This document shows, piece after piece, positions 19,640 through 30,300 of a stretch of DNA of 64,000 nucleotides (position 1 is the first letter of the stretch; each line of letters starts with the position of its first letter). A program made the position numbers and the translations under genes. The stretch comes from Debaryomyces hansenii CBS767 (lineage: Eukaryota > Ascomycota > Pichiomycetes > Serinales > Debaryomycetaceae), in contig NC_006046.2 in NCBI RefSeq assembly GCF_000006445.2, positions 1,364,001 through 1,428,000 of the forward strand. The letters are read 5' to 3'. The notes under the pieces were generated by a model. The model had not been told where the DNA came from, did not search any database, and saw only the letters and a list, made by a program, of their open reading frames with translations.

Positions 19640-20229
19640 TGTAATTAATTTGTATTAGTTTATATTATAAATACTTAATAACCAAAAATAAAATAATTTC
19701 CCTATCGACTTGATGTGAATTACCAACGTTTATATACTAATGCTCACTAAACCCGCACTACTGGCTCTATACACACCGATGTTTGTTTTTGTTATTATGG
19801 TTCATCGCCGTCGCCGTCGAATCGTCCCCGGTTCCTCGCGCAACGATATGTTCCCAGATGTACGCATGCATGATATTCATTACGCCTTTTTCGATACATG
19901 CTCACGGTTACTCGGTGCGCCCCGTAAACCACAGCACCGTGCGCGCTACCGCGACTAGACAATAATAACCATAGTATCCCATAGTATGCCAGCGTATACC
20001 GTAATATACTCTGGAGACTCGCGGGAAACTCGCGGAAAAACATACACAAACAAACACTGGCGAAAGCCAGGTGTTACCCTACCGGAGTCTGGAGACTCCC
20101 TAACAATCATTCATTCGCACTATCAATGAGGGCAAATTGTATATAAATAAGCGTAAATCAGCAATTGAGTAAAAAATAGGAAATTTAGAGGTATCAATTG
20201 AATATCACAAATATAATTGAATAGATACA
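19640..20229. promoter_or_regulatory. Shared divergent promoter of histones H2A and H2B
   Basis: This 590-bp spacer is GC-richer than its surroundings. TATA-like boxes face each gene: TATATAAA at 19729-19736 for H2A and TATATAAATA at about 20140-20149 for H2B. Repeated short elements lie nearer H2B: TCTGGAGACTC at 20010-20020 and 20088-20098, ACTCGCGG at 20017-20024 and 20028-20035, the palindrome GGAGTCT-GG-AGACTCC at 20084-20099, and the dyad CTGGC-GAAA-GCCAG at 20057-20070. These are candidates for cell-cycle control sites; none was assigned to a factor. Confidence 0.65.
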
Positions 20230-20622
20230 ATGGCACCAAAAGCTGAAAAGAAACCTGCTTCCAAGGCACCAGCCGAAAAGAAACCAGCAGCAAAGAAGAC
20301 TGCTTCCGCTACTGGAACTAAGAAGAGATCAAAGACCAGAAAGGAAACTTACTCCTCTTACATCTACAAGGTTTTGAAGCAAACACATCCAGACACTGGT
20401 ATTTCTCAAAAGGCTATGTCTATCATGAACTCTTTCGTTAACGATATTTTTGAAAGAATTGCTGGTGAAGCCTCCAAGTTGGCTGCTTACAACAAGAAGT
20501 CAACCATTTCTGCTAGAGAAATCCAAACTGCTGTTAGATTGATCTTACCAGGTGAATTAGCTAAGCATGCTGTTTCGGAAGGTACCAGAGCTGTTACCAA
20601 ATATTCTTCTGCTGCTAATTAA
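20230..20622 (+). CDS. HTB1: Histone H2B
   Basis: The 130-residue protein has a Lys/Ala/Pro-rich N-terminal tail and the H2B histone fold: [60 protein letters not shown]. The AVTKYSS segment contains the conserved C-terminal Lys that is ubiquitinated by Rad6/Bre1 in yeast. It is paired with H2A on the opposite strand. Codons are strongly biased toward those of highly expressed genes. Confidence 0.98.
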   Translation: MAPKAEKKPASKAPAEKKPAAKKTASATGTKKRSKTRKETYSSYIYKVLKQTHPDTGISQKAMSIMNSFVNDIFERIAGEASKLAAYNKKSTISAREIQTAVRLILPGELAKHAVSEGTRAVTKYSSAAN

Positions 20623-20869
20623 ATGAGGTTGGGTTAGCCTGTTCAGGTGTGTATATTAGTTTACTTTAATGAATATGAAATAATATATTATTTAATTTGT
20701 ATGAAGATATCGGAAGTATTGACGTGATTGGTAAAACAATACTGTGGAATTCATGTTTTTGCGGTTTATTGTACATTCTATGGCTTTTTGCAGACATACT
20801 GTGTGAAGTATTTAGATATTGTAAATATAGTATGAGATGTATTGCAAGTATATATATGACGGAAACAGC

Positions 20870-23800
20870 TCATTGCACATGGTCAGACGTATCATCCTGG
20901 GCATCGTAATGTAATACAAGGAGCCAACAGCATAGAAGGTTGAAAAGATGGTGGATCCAGTACGTATGACGGATGCCATACACAAGACAGTAGAAAACGT
21001 AATACGCCAAAAACGCTTGGGTGACCTTGTATTTGGTTTGAGACATCTTGGGTAATGTCCTACTATTGCTGTACCGTTCCATTAGCAAAATTACTGGCAA
21101 TATTGCTAGAAAGTTGTGATGTGACGAAAACGGCGTAGTCCAATTGATCGTCATGTTATGTACAAACACCACTAAGATGGGAACATTTATAGGCAACACC
21201 CAAAGCATCAACATAAGTAGAGACAAGTGATAGTTCAAGATGCTCTTATTGGTCTTATCGGCAACAAGAATCTTGATCACCTGGATCAGTTGTATGATGC
21301 AACTGACAACATAGGCAAATTGGTACGGCATGTATATTGGGATCACCAAGAGAACAAATAACACACCAATGATTCGACGATTCGCCCATAACTTGCCAGG
21401 ATTTGGCTGTTTCTTCTCCGTTTGCGACAATTTTAATCGCTTAAGTAAAACTCGACTAATTGATGCTATCACATTACCTGCGACCAATAGCGAATAAAAA
21501 GTCAACAGAACAATACCAAGACCCATAACAAAGAACACTGGACCTATGAACCATAAGCTCTTCTCCTCTAATCCCAAGAAAAACGAATTTAGCTTAAACT
21601 CGTCTGTCAAACTTAAATTAATTTCATTCGAATCCTGTAATACCACCGGATCGATTACGTTTAGAAATTTTTGCAATGGTTTTATGCTCATTATTGGTGT
21701 TAGTATTGATAATGTGAATAATATGCTCCCAAATACCCATGGTGAACATATGCAGCTTAATCCATATAAGAAAGTCGGGAATTTATTCGTTTCTTTGTAA
21801 TGCTTTACCTGAAACACTAATGCTAATAAAATGATTGAAACGCAAAATGATATAGTTGCTAGTCTATATCGTAATACCAATAGCCTTAAACTGTTCAATA
21901 AATCAATTCTTAATCGAATAGTTGTTAATGATTTATCGGGAATGGAGTCGGTCCATATTTCAATATTCAATCCGTATTCTTCTTTAGATTTCACTTTAAA
22001 TGGAGTATATGGTGCTATTCCATGCATATTTAATAATACTTGGTTATTTGCTTCGATATTGACATGCCATTTAACTTCATATGGCTCATTACTCCATTGC
22101 CTTATGAAGGTACGAAACACTGGAATATATTCTGTAGTTTCTCGGTCTTCTGGCCACAGCACCTTTAACTTGTATGCTAATATACTACTCCAGGCTCCCG
22201 GAATTTTTATATTCATTGATAATGGTTTATCTAAAGGTAAAGAGAACTTTGCACCCCTTGTCATCAATGAAAATAGATCTTCATGTATATTAAATTGACT
22301 TGAATTATAGTCTGATAATTCTGCAAGTAAAAAATTTTCATTGTCATTTGACTCCATACCTAGTGAGCCAGTAACTATTACTGTATCATATTGTTTTAAA
22401 ATAGTAGAATTATATTGAATTGCATAAAACGGTGACTTGTCTCCCCCGATGGATGATTCACTTAATGAATATGTGCCAACTGCTGATCTAGGTATCATAT
22501 TGCTGTCATCACGGACGTCGATACACTTGAACATTACAATCTCAGTAGTTTCTTTATTCGTAAAATCGATTATGTTGGCATCTTCTTTAATAGCATCCAT
22601 GGTATTGCATAATAGAAGCGTTGGTTGTGTATATCCTTCATTATTATCTGATTTAAGTTCACCAATATCCATGGAACTTAATAATGAAAATTGCACTTTT
22701 GATACCTTAGGACTTGGTAATCTGAACACATTTAAGGGTGACGGCATCTTTCCTGGTGTAACCTTCAATTTTTGTCCCTCTTGAACAAAATTGATTTGCT
22801 GGGAATCTGCTTTTAATAGTATGTGGTCTGCTGGTTTATCATAAGCAACTTTATCTTGAGAGGTATAATCTTCAAACCCTGAAAGGAAGTTCTTTCTCAT
22901 GATCTCCATTCTTTTTTCAAGAGAATATGTCTTGTCTGGTGAGTCAAAGTTTGCAATTTCTAATAATGCGTTCAGCACTCGTCTACGAAGTTGTGCACAC
23001 CATACTATAGCCAAATGGTCTATTGGAGTCCAAACACCGGGTATTCCTGTTGTATAAACCGTAAACCCATTTGTTGGTGGAACTAGGTAACCTAAAGTCG
23101 TGTAGTCAGCCGGTAAGATAGAATCTAACAATCCGCCAGTAATCGATATTAGAGATATCTTTGATAATCTCTCTTTAGCAATCTTTGCGATCGTATTATC
23201 TGTTTCTTTGTTGTCGTAACCCTGAAACCAAAACCTATCTACGGCTGAATAAATCTTTAAGATATCGCCATCAAAGGTCAATGGAGCGGCAGCATGTGGT
23301 GAAGCTAAAGTAATTATAGTATTAATTGAATCAGGGATGTAATTGGGAAGTGAAACCATTACTCTACTGACCACACCACCCATTGAATGTCCTAAAACAA
23401 CAACAGACCTCGGAGGGTGTTCACTATTTGCGTATAACCCGAGTATAAACTTAATGGCCTCATTCAAGTATTCTGCCTGATCCAACAAAGTCCTTCCATG
23501 GAATGCTGTAAAATCTTCATTGAAGTCTGCCGTGAAAAAATCATAATTCTTTGCGTTAGGGTTTAAACCATCTGGCTGATCCAAATAGTGGTCAAAGTAT
23601 ATATCGGATGTCTCTGCAGCTATAGACCTCACTTGTCTGTAACTTCCTGCATTCCCTGGTATAAATAGTATTGGTATTCCGCCAAGATGTTTGAATCCTT
23701 CGTTTTCATCCGGAAGGGGGTCTCTTCCCTGTTCTCTATAAAGATATAATGAATACTTGGAAGCAAATTTGGTATGACTTTCATCAAATGCTGTTATCCT

Positions 23801-23968
23801 GGCATAAGAGGGACCCATATACACTATTCTGCATCCTGGAGAATCCGCTCCTGTCAAACCTCTTGTGTATAGATACCAGGTTAAATAGAATAACACCAAG
23901 CCAAAGAAAGATACTAAAGTTAGTATACTTCTATTAAGCCGTGATTTTCCTCTAGACTTGGAATCCAT
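20870..23968 (-). CDS. BST1: GPI inositol-deacylase Bst1 (PGAP1)
   Basis: The 1032-residue ER membrane protein has an N-terminal signal anchor at about residues 16-33 (ILTLVSFFGLVLFYLTWYLY). A luminal alpha/beta-hydrolase domain follows, with the lipase motif LGHSMGGVV near residue 195 and upstream GIPILFIPGNAGSYRQVRS. A long luminal region is followed by several C-terminal membrane segments (from about residue 690). Bst1 removes the acyl chain from the inositol of GPI anchors, which is required for ER exit and quality control of GPI proteins. It is convergent with H2B, 247 bp apart. Confidence 0.95.
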   Translation of the reverse strand: MDSKSRGKSRLNRSILTLVSFFGLVLFYLTWYLYTRGLTGADSPGCRIVYMGPSYARITAFDESHTKFASKYSLYLYREQGRDPLPDENEGFKHLGGIPILFIPGNAGSYRQVRSIAAETSDIYFDHYLDQPDGLNPNAKNYDFFTADFNEDFTAFHGRTLLDQAEYLNEAIKFILGLYANSEHPPRSVVVLGHSMGGVVSRVMVSLPNYIPDSINTIITLASPHAAAPLTFDGDILKIYSAVDRFWFQGYDNKETDNTIAKIAKERLSKISLISITGGLLDSILPADYTTLGYLVPPTNGFTVYTTGIPGVWTPIDHLAIVWCAQLRRRVLNALLEIANFDSPDKTYSLEKRMEIMRKNFLSGFEDYTSQDKVAYDKPADHILLKADSQQINFVQEGQKLKVTPGKMPSPLNVFRLPSPKVSKVQFSLLSSMDIGELKSDNNEGYTQPTLLLCNTMDAIKEDANIIDFTNKETTEIVMFKCIDVRDDSNMIPRSAVGTYSLSESSIGGDKSPFYAIQYNSTILKQYDTVIVTGSLGMESNDNENFLLAELSDYNSSQFNIHEDLFSLMTRGAKFSLPLDKPLSMNIKIPGAWSSILAYKLKVLWPEDRETTEYIPVFRTFIRQWSNEPYEVKWHVNIEANNQVLLNMHGIAPYTPFKVKSKEEYGLNIEIWTDSIPDKSLTTIRLRIDLLNSLRLLVLRYRLATISFCVSIILLALVFQVKHYKETNKFPTFLYGLSCICSPWVFGSILFTLSILTPIMSIKPLQKFLNVIDPVVLQDSNEINLSLTDEFKLNSFFLGLEEKSLWFIGPVFFVMGLGIVLLTFYSLLVAGNVIASISRVLLKRLKLSQTEKKQPNPGKLWANRRIIGVLFVLLVIPIYMPYQFAYVVSCIIQLIQVIKILVADKTNKSILNYHLSLLMLMLWVLPINVPILVVFVHNMTINWTTPFSSHHNFLAILPVILLMERYSNSRTLPKMSQTKYKVTQAFLAYYVFYCLVYGIRHTYWIHHLFNLLCCWLLVLHYDAQDDTSDHVQ

Positions 23969-24283
23969 TTATTAGTTCACTGTATAGAAGTATATATAAT
24001 GCTCTTGGCTTGGGCGTAGTGTTGGTTTACGCCAAAGCATATCTTTATGTATGACAGTAATATATTTTTCATGTTCGCGCAACAAGTTCCAAAAGATTTT
24101 TGGACCAGCCAATATGAACAATATCTTATCACGTTCGGTCTCTACAAGCTGTATCAATAGCATATTACAGCATGAATTCATAAATACAATTACTCTAAAC
24201 ATGAAAATGCATCTTAGGACACTCTCAGACATACAGCTCCAAGACAGACTCAGAAAACTTCGACTTCTTACCGCCTGCGATAA
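23969..24283. other. BST1 promoter region
   Basis: This 315-bp spacer separates BST1 from the end of the His-rich gene. No RNA gene or credible small ORF is seen; longer plus-strand frames that run through it are antisense to the His-rich gene. Confidence 0.55.
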
Positions 24284-25093
24284 CTATTCTGATTCAGATT
24301 TCTTTCCATATTGTTTTGCCGTCTCCTTAGGATCAATAGAATTGGATCTGTCCTTTTTGTCTCCATTCGAGTCATCATCTTTTCCTTCCTTATCAGGATT
24401 ATCGAGTTTATCTTTATCCGATTCTTCTGATATGACTACCTTGTCTCCGATATGTTCGTTACTATCGAGCACCTTAATATTAACGTCTTCTTTCAAAATA
24501 CCTTCTTCCTTGGACAATTTGATCAATTCCTTGATTTCACTGGTAGAAAAATGCCCATCTAGCGGAATTTTTCCCTGTGGAATCACAAACCCATCATCGT
24601 CATATTCCACAGAATCATCTTCTTTCTCGTGAGTCGTCTCTTGTGTCGTTTTGGGATCTTCATTTACGTCCTTAGCATTTTTTTGATGCACGTTATCATG
24701 CGAATGCTTGTGTTGGGAATGGGAATGGGAATGGGAATGGCCATTCTTGTCACCTTCATTTTCTTTCTCCTTTCCTGTTTCTTCATGTTCTTTGTGCTTA
24801 TCCTCTGTTTCATTCTCCTCCTCCTCTTCATCATTCATGTCTGCCAGATATTCAGAGACAAGACTCTTTAATTTTTGCAATGTCCTTTCTTGTGGCGACT
24901 CTGACACGGAGTCTTTCTCAGGTTGTGTCATTAATTCAATTTTATCCATTCTGTATTCTCTATTTGTTCTTGACTGGTAATATAAAATAGACAATTCTTC
25001 GTTGGCTTTTATGTCCCATATTGTATTGTTACCAGTGACGTAATTGAAAATAGTGAAAAGTGGGAGCAGGCACGTGAGCAACGATATAATCAA
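24284..25093 (-). CDS. Unrecognised acidic, His-rich secretory-type protein, start frame broken
   Basis: I do not recognise this family. The frame codes for about 269 residues. A hydrophobic stretch (IISLLTCLLPLFTIFNYVTG) at the N-terminus looks like a signal peptide. The segment after it (NNTIWDIKANEELSILYYQ) looks structured. An acidic region follows, then a Ser-His repeat (GHSHSHSHSQHKHSH) at about residues 117-131. A second folded-looking patch is DDDGFVIPQGKIPLDG with a helical STSEIKELIKLSKEEGIL. The C-terminus is acidic and charged. The frame has no ATG before the hydrophobic stretch: it starts only at TTG 25093, with an in-frame stop at 25105-25103. The ATG at 25103 is in another frame (see findings). 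The next in-frame ATG, about residue 49, would remove the signal peptide. Confidence 0.65.
   Translation of the reverse strand: MIISLLTCLLPLFTIFNYVTGNNTIWDIKANEELSILYYQSRTNREYRMDKIELMTQPEKDSVSESPQERTLQKLKSLVSEYLADMNDEEEEENETEDKHKEHEETGKEKENEGDKNGHSHSHSHSQHKHSHDNVHQKNAKDVNEDPKTTQETTHEKEDDSVEYDDDGFVIPQGKIPLDGHFSTSEIKELIKLSKEEGILKEDVNIKVLDSNEHIGDKVVISEESDKDKLDNPDKEGKDDDSNGDKKDRSNSIDPKETAKQYGKKSESE
24715..24738. repeat. Hexanucleotide GGGAAT repeat, four copies
   Basis: Four perfect GGGAAT units encode, on the minus strand, the Ser-His dipeptide run of the unrecognised His-rich protein. It is a coding microsatellite and may vary in length between strains. Confidence 0.9.
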
Positions 25094-25162
25094 AATCCGC
25101 CATTATATGAGATATATTCATGATAAACTACGCCTATCTTCATCTATATACTAGCAAGCACT

Positions 25163-25834
25163 ATGGCAGACAAAAAGGATCTTACATTGGAACAGTTGCA
25201 CGATCAGGTGCAAAGTTTATCCAAAGTTGTGGAAATGCAATCACAATTGATTGCTAAAACCGGGAAACAACTCATGGACATACAAGTAAAGGATGTGAAG
25301 AGCAAGATGAATGCCGACACCGAGAAAAGTAGCTCTAAGGTAGCCAATGTTGACATGGATGACTACGCTACAAACGAAGATATTATTCAGTTGGTAGGCG
25401 AGTTGCAAGGACAGTTGGATATGCTTGAAGACAGAAACATCAGAAGAACGATCAATTCTCATTTAGGTATCGACGATGAAGATGGGTTGATTATTCCGAT
25501 CCCTAACAAGGATGGAGATGAACCACCTTATGATTTTTGCCCAGCAAATATTGACGAACTTGTGAAATTGAACAAATACGAAATTGTGCAACTCTGTGAA
25601 TTTTACGAGTTGGTTATACCAATGGACCAACAGGAGCACTTGAAGAGATTTTTGCAAAACAACAACGAGATGGTGGACATGGAGGGTGCAAAGAGGTTAT
25701 TGGAGGTGGGTGCAGATAACGCAACCTTGATGGAAAGAGTGGATGCTTATTCTGAAAAGCAAATCGACGAATTATTCGATTTGCTTACCAGGTTTATTGG
25801 AGTCAGAGTAATAAGAGGCAACTATGCGTGGTAA
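25163..25834 (+). CDS. MRP8: Conserved coiled-coil protein, MRP8-like
   Basis: The 223-residue protein has an N-terminal coiled coil (about residues 8-45, LEQLHDQVQSLSKVVEMQSQ) and a central segment YATNEDIIQLVGELQGQLDM, which I associate with yeast Mrp8. The C-terminus GVRVIRGNYAW also resembles that family. Mrp8 was once listed as a mitochondrial ribosomal protein but its function is not established; it has no obvious mitochondrial presequence here. It is divergent from the His-rich gene with only about 60 bp between them. The family call is from memory of short motifs, so treat the symbol as provisional. Confidence 0.68.
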   Translation: MADKKDLTLEQLHDQVQSLSKVVEMQSQLIAKTGKQLMDIQVKDVKSKMNADTEKSSSKVANVDMDDYATNEDIIQLVGELQGQLDMLEDRNIRRTINSHLGIDDEDGLIIPIPNKDGDEPPYDFCPANIDELVKLNKYEIVQLCEFYELVIPMDQQEHLKRFLQNNNEMVDMEGAKRLLEVGADNATLMERVDAYSEKQIDELFDLLTRFIGVRVIRGNYAW

Positions 25835-26185
25835 TATTGCAGGTACTACCAAAAATTCGGTCGTCAAAATGGTCGAAATGATGCTGGGTCTGGAGCCCAA
25901 ATAAATAGGTTTTAAATGCGTCCCAAGGTCCATGAAATTCAATAATCTGACGATCCTACAGCTCGACGGACCGCATAGTTGTCTGTATAGTTTCATACCT
26001 ATCCATTAGTATAGACTCCGTTGGAATGTAAATATTCATAGGATATAGGACTTTAATGTAATTTTTTGGTAAATGCACGTTCTCTTGATTTCAGCAAAGG
26101 CCCACTCAATTTTCATTGACGTGTTGTTAGTGTATAGCGATAGTATTAGAGAACGTACAATTGATCAACATAATAGTTACTTGCA
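25835..26185. other. SEC66 promoter region
   Basis: This 351-bp spacer contains the 3' flank of the MRP8-like gene and the SEC66 upstream region. No ORF or RNA gene is supported. Confidence 0.55.
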
Positions 26186-26971
26186 ATGGATGAACAAGAA
26201 ACGACACAGGAGCAGATTAAGATCTCCATTTACACCCCATTAATATATGTTGGGGTATTATTGACATGTTTCATTGCCTTTTCGATTATTTATAGACGTA
26301 AGAAGTTGAACAAGTTAACCAAGGTGGAACCAATCTTTTCAGACAATCATACATTAAACTTATATTTATTCCTAAAACAACAATATAATAATCCTGAAGC
26401 CACTGCTGAAACAAAACCACACACTAAAGTTATGAAAGCTGCATTGTTGAGAAGAGGTGTGGAAGCTATTAGAAGATCGTTGAAATTGAAAGAAAACGAA
26501 CCAATTTTCAACAAATTATACCAGGAGGGCTTAATCGGGGATGATGTATTCAAGAACTTTCAAATCCAAGCCAAATTCCAAGAGATAGAATTGAAGGAGA
26601 TCGTGCAAGAATGTGAAACATATAAGAAGGGTTGGGTTCAACAATTTTTCCCTGTGGCACAAGAAATTTGCTTTAATGAAGCTTTAAGAAGAAGGTTAAA
26701 TTCCATGGATGAAAGATCAAAGAACTTGTCCGACTTGTGGCAGTATTACGTGGAAAAATCCGAAGCCAATGTTTCTCAAGCCGTAAATGAAAAATCAGCT
26801 GCCAAGCTTGCCAAAGACAAAACCAAGTCTGCCTCTCAATCTGGCTCAAACACTCCTGAAAAGGTGATTTCAGATTCAGATACTGAAGCTGTGAATGAAT
26901 CCAAAGATGATGGTGATAATCAAACTTCAAAGAATAATAAGAAAAAGTCTGGCAAAGGAAAGAAAACATGA
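26186..26971 (+). CDS. SEC66: Sec66 (Sec71), subunit of the Sec63 translocation complex
   Basis: The 261-residue protein has a short luminal N-terminus, one membrane segment at about residues 17-37 (PLIYVGVLLTCFIAFSIIY), and a cytosolic domain. Typical segments are KVMKAALLRRGVEAIRRSLKL, NKLYQEGLIGDDVFKNFQ and GWVQQFFPVAQEI. The tail is charged and lysine-rich. With Sec62, Sec63 and Sec72 it supports post-translational import into the ER through Sec61. Length is close to the yeast protein (206) plus a longer tail. Confidence 0.93.
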   Translation: MDEQETTQEQIKISIYTPLIYVGVLLTCFIAFSIIYRRKKLNKLTKVEPIFSDNHTLNLYLFLKQQYNNPEATAETKPHTKVMKAALLRRGVEAIRRSLKLKENEPIFNKLYQEGLIGDDVFKNFQIQAKFQEIELKEIVQECETYKKGWVQQFFPVAQEICFNEALRRRLNSMDERSKNLSDLWQYYVEKSEANVSQAVNEKSAAKLAKDKTKSASQSGSNTPEKVISDSDTEAVNESKDDGDNQTSKNNKKKSGKGKKT

Positions 26972-27337
26972 TTTATATCAAATTTCTCATAAATTATCTG
27001 TAATATAATGCCTCTTTAATCCTATATGTATATATACTTATATATATATTAAATCAATTTTTGTATAATGTAAGAATGATTGAATTGGTCAATAACTATA
27101 TACTGCGAACTTTTTCGAGGCTCAATTGTGAAAACAAACAATAATCACAAGTTATGGTCTATTGCATTTAAAGTAATACAACAGTCTATCAATTGTGTAA
27201 TAATATAAGAGTCCAACACAATTTGTAAGATCGATTAATAACGTGATCTTTTACCCAACTACTATAGTCTAAAAAAGTTATTTTTCACTTATTTGACAAA
27301 CAAACAAATCAAAGTATTGTATAAGTAAAACACAACC
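26972..27337. other. Spacer between SEC66 and SEC3
   Basis: This 366-bp, strongly AT-rich region includes TATATATATA runs near 27030-27050 that may serve 3'-end formation. It also holds the SEC3 promoter. No gene is seen. Confidence 0.55.
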
Positions 27338-30300
27338 ATGTATCCTAGAGGGCCTAATCAAAACCAAAGACCGCCTGAGAGTCAAAGGCCAGCACCGCTG
27401 AATCAGAGACCAGTAGCTCAATCTCAAAGAGCACCTTTCCAACAACAAAGAAATCAATTTCCTCCTAGGAATCAAGCCTCAACATCATCCCATAATGGCC
27501 TAGAACAACAACGAAGACTGGTAGCAGATAAATTGATTGCTGATTGTTATTCTAAAAGAATCATTGATAGAAGTGGTAAACCATGTGTTGAAACGTCGTA
27601 TCAAACACATGTTAGTATCAAGGAATATTCGTCATTTCCTTCACGTCCACCTCCAGATAACCTTCCACCTAATCAAATTGGAACGGTTAAAGACCGTGTT
27701 TTGGTACTTTGTATCAAATACTCTGGTAGAGTTTTGATACAAAAGGGGAAATATAATGAAAATAAGGACGTATATCAAATTGGTCGTACATGGGATATGG
27801 ATGAATTGAAGACCATTACTAAGTGTGGAAATGATGGAATTATCTTAACGTTGAATAAAGACTACTATTGGAGCATAGAAGGAGGCATGGAAAGAACTTG
27901 GAAGTTTGCAAGATTTTTGACAAACGCATACGGTGGATTTATGGGTAGATACCCAACATTGAATGGCTTTTCAATCGAGGATTTTAAATTATCCTCTTCT
28001 CCACAAAAAAAGCATTTGGGAAATTCTTCCCCTAGCATGGGTGCAAATGATAGTGGTAACGATATTGTTGTTAATGAACCTCAACCACATCCTCAATTAT
28101 TGAAAACTAAATCATTGAAAAGAAAGAACTTACCAAAACCAGTATTACCACCGCAGCCTCTTCCTCAACAGACATATCCCGATCAGGGAAAGCAAAATGA
28201 TTTCTATAAGGATATGGATTTTACTGCAAATGGGAAACTACCTTCTAAACCTATGAAAGTAATGCAAGTTGATAGACCTTCGACGTCGTCACTTGACCAA
28301 GTAGAGAATCAGAATGCATCGACTAATAGATTCAACCAATCACGAGAATTACAAGAGACAAACGAAGAATTTGTTGATAATTATGTTACTGTCGATGACA
28401 ACGAACCATCGAATGTTCCCACAACGCCTAAACGTGATTCCAAGCATCCCTATCAAGTCAACTCTCCGCGTAGAAGCGCTGATACTACTCAGGATTCGCA
28501 GAACTTTGTTTTCCATGCTGATAATACGTACTCGCCCGAAAAGCTTAGAGAATATGTGAAAACAAATGAGGAGAGATCAACATCGCCATTAAGAAACTAT
28601 AAGCCTCGAAGGATGTCCACCGAGGTTGAACAAAGAAAAGTTTCTGAGCCTTTAGAATCTGCAGCGGCCTTGGGTATTCAACTTGAAGAGCAACTTGATG
28701 GCGTTACAAATAAAGATATTTCTACGGATTCTGCACATTCATTCCAAATTCCTGCTAGAAATGTTTCGCCTGACTATAGTATCGAGGAAGTTGAAAATGA
28801 TAGTGATGAAGAACAAGAAACACAACATAGGGCTTCAATGTCGGAAAGAAAACAAGTTCCAATCGATCAAGAAGAATCTATAAACCAGCATCAACCTCCC
28901 AATGCTCATGTAGATAATACAATAAACTCTTCTATACAAGATATTGAAAATTACATGGACTCTCAACTTTATTTTGCCCCGGGCGATGAATCAGTTGATA
29001 ACTCAAAACAAATTAGTCAGAATCAGACTCTTGAGAGTGATATAAGTCAAAGGGAAATTAGTGAGGGTAATATAATACCTGACTTACTGCAAGGGAATGA
29101 TCTGGAGTTTAGAAGTGATCAATTAGAGGATGAAACAACCTCTATGCAAGAATATACTGAACAATCAGAAGTTGGGTTGAATATTGATAATAAAGATTCT
29201 GAGTTTCAAAGGGAAAAGGATGCAGAGTTAGAAGAAATCATGGATGATGTCAATTGGTCTATATCAGATAATAGTGATTCCTTGATCAGAAAATTGACCA
29301 AGGAATTAAACAATGTGAAATTTCGTAATGTTAAAGATTTAGTTACTTTGGATTTCGGTAAAGATTCAGTTTCTAATGATGTAACAACATCAATAAGTGA
29401 GATTGAAAATTTAACTCATATTTTCAAAAAAATGGAAATAGATTTCAAATTTCTTGGGCCCGAAGTCAATTTAATTGAAAATAACTCTAAGGGTCTCCAG
29501 GTAAAGTCGGTCAACAAGAAATTATTGTATAACGATTTAAGCAACATATTGAATAAGGTTAGTATGCATTCCGATGATTTGCGGGCTATCGAATCATTTA
29601 AAGAATTCGATAGATTGAATAAGTTAGAAGCTATTGAAGTTAAATTGATTGGATTATTTAATGCCTTAGAAACGATTACACTTGACTACAATGAGAATAC
29701 AGATAACTTAAGTTCTATGAGGGCATTGAGGCAATACCAATCAAATTATGAACGTGTTACGTCTAGTTTTATCAGGCATTTTAGTCGCTTCATAAAAGAT
29801 CAATTCAGATTATTTTCTCAACAAATGATGCAAAATATGGATAATATTTATCCTCAGGCCATGTTTAGAGAACTTAACAATCTTCTAATTTATTCGGGTT
29901 TCCTTTACTTCGTTAAGGGTGTTTCTCTTAGCGATTTTCAAGATATAAATGGGAACTTTAATCTCATGATGAGCGATTTATTAGAGAGAATGATTACCCA
30001 CAAGTTAAAAAATTTGAAGTTTTCATCGTCATCAGTATCTGCACATCTATCGCAATCTTTAGATAATGATATGCCTCTAAAGAAGTCAAGAACATTGAGA
30101 TTATCGACAAGACGAGAAAAGCATATTAGCAAAGCAAATCAAGAAGAGTTTCAAGGTTTAAAACAAAATAAGGATTCGAATGAAATCGACGATCCAAAAG
30201 CTGTTGTTGATATAATAAATAGCACGAGAGATGTGATATTTGTTTTGCAATACGTCACCGGTAGGCTATTCCATTATGATAGTAATATTATCGATTTTAA

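Noticed and set aside
20697..20909. 70-codon plus-strand ORF after H2B
   Set aside because: It overlaps the BST1 3' end and has no conserved feature; consistent with H2B 3' UTR.
24051..24632. 193-codon plus-strand ORF, Ser-rich in its second half
   Set aside because: It is antisense to the acidic His-rich gene; the Ser/Leu-rich composition is the mirror of Asp/Glu/Lys codons, and there is no domain.
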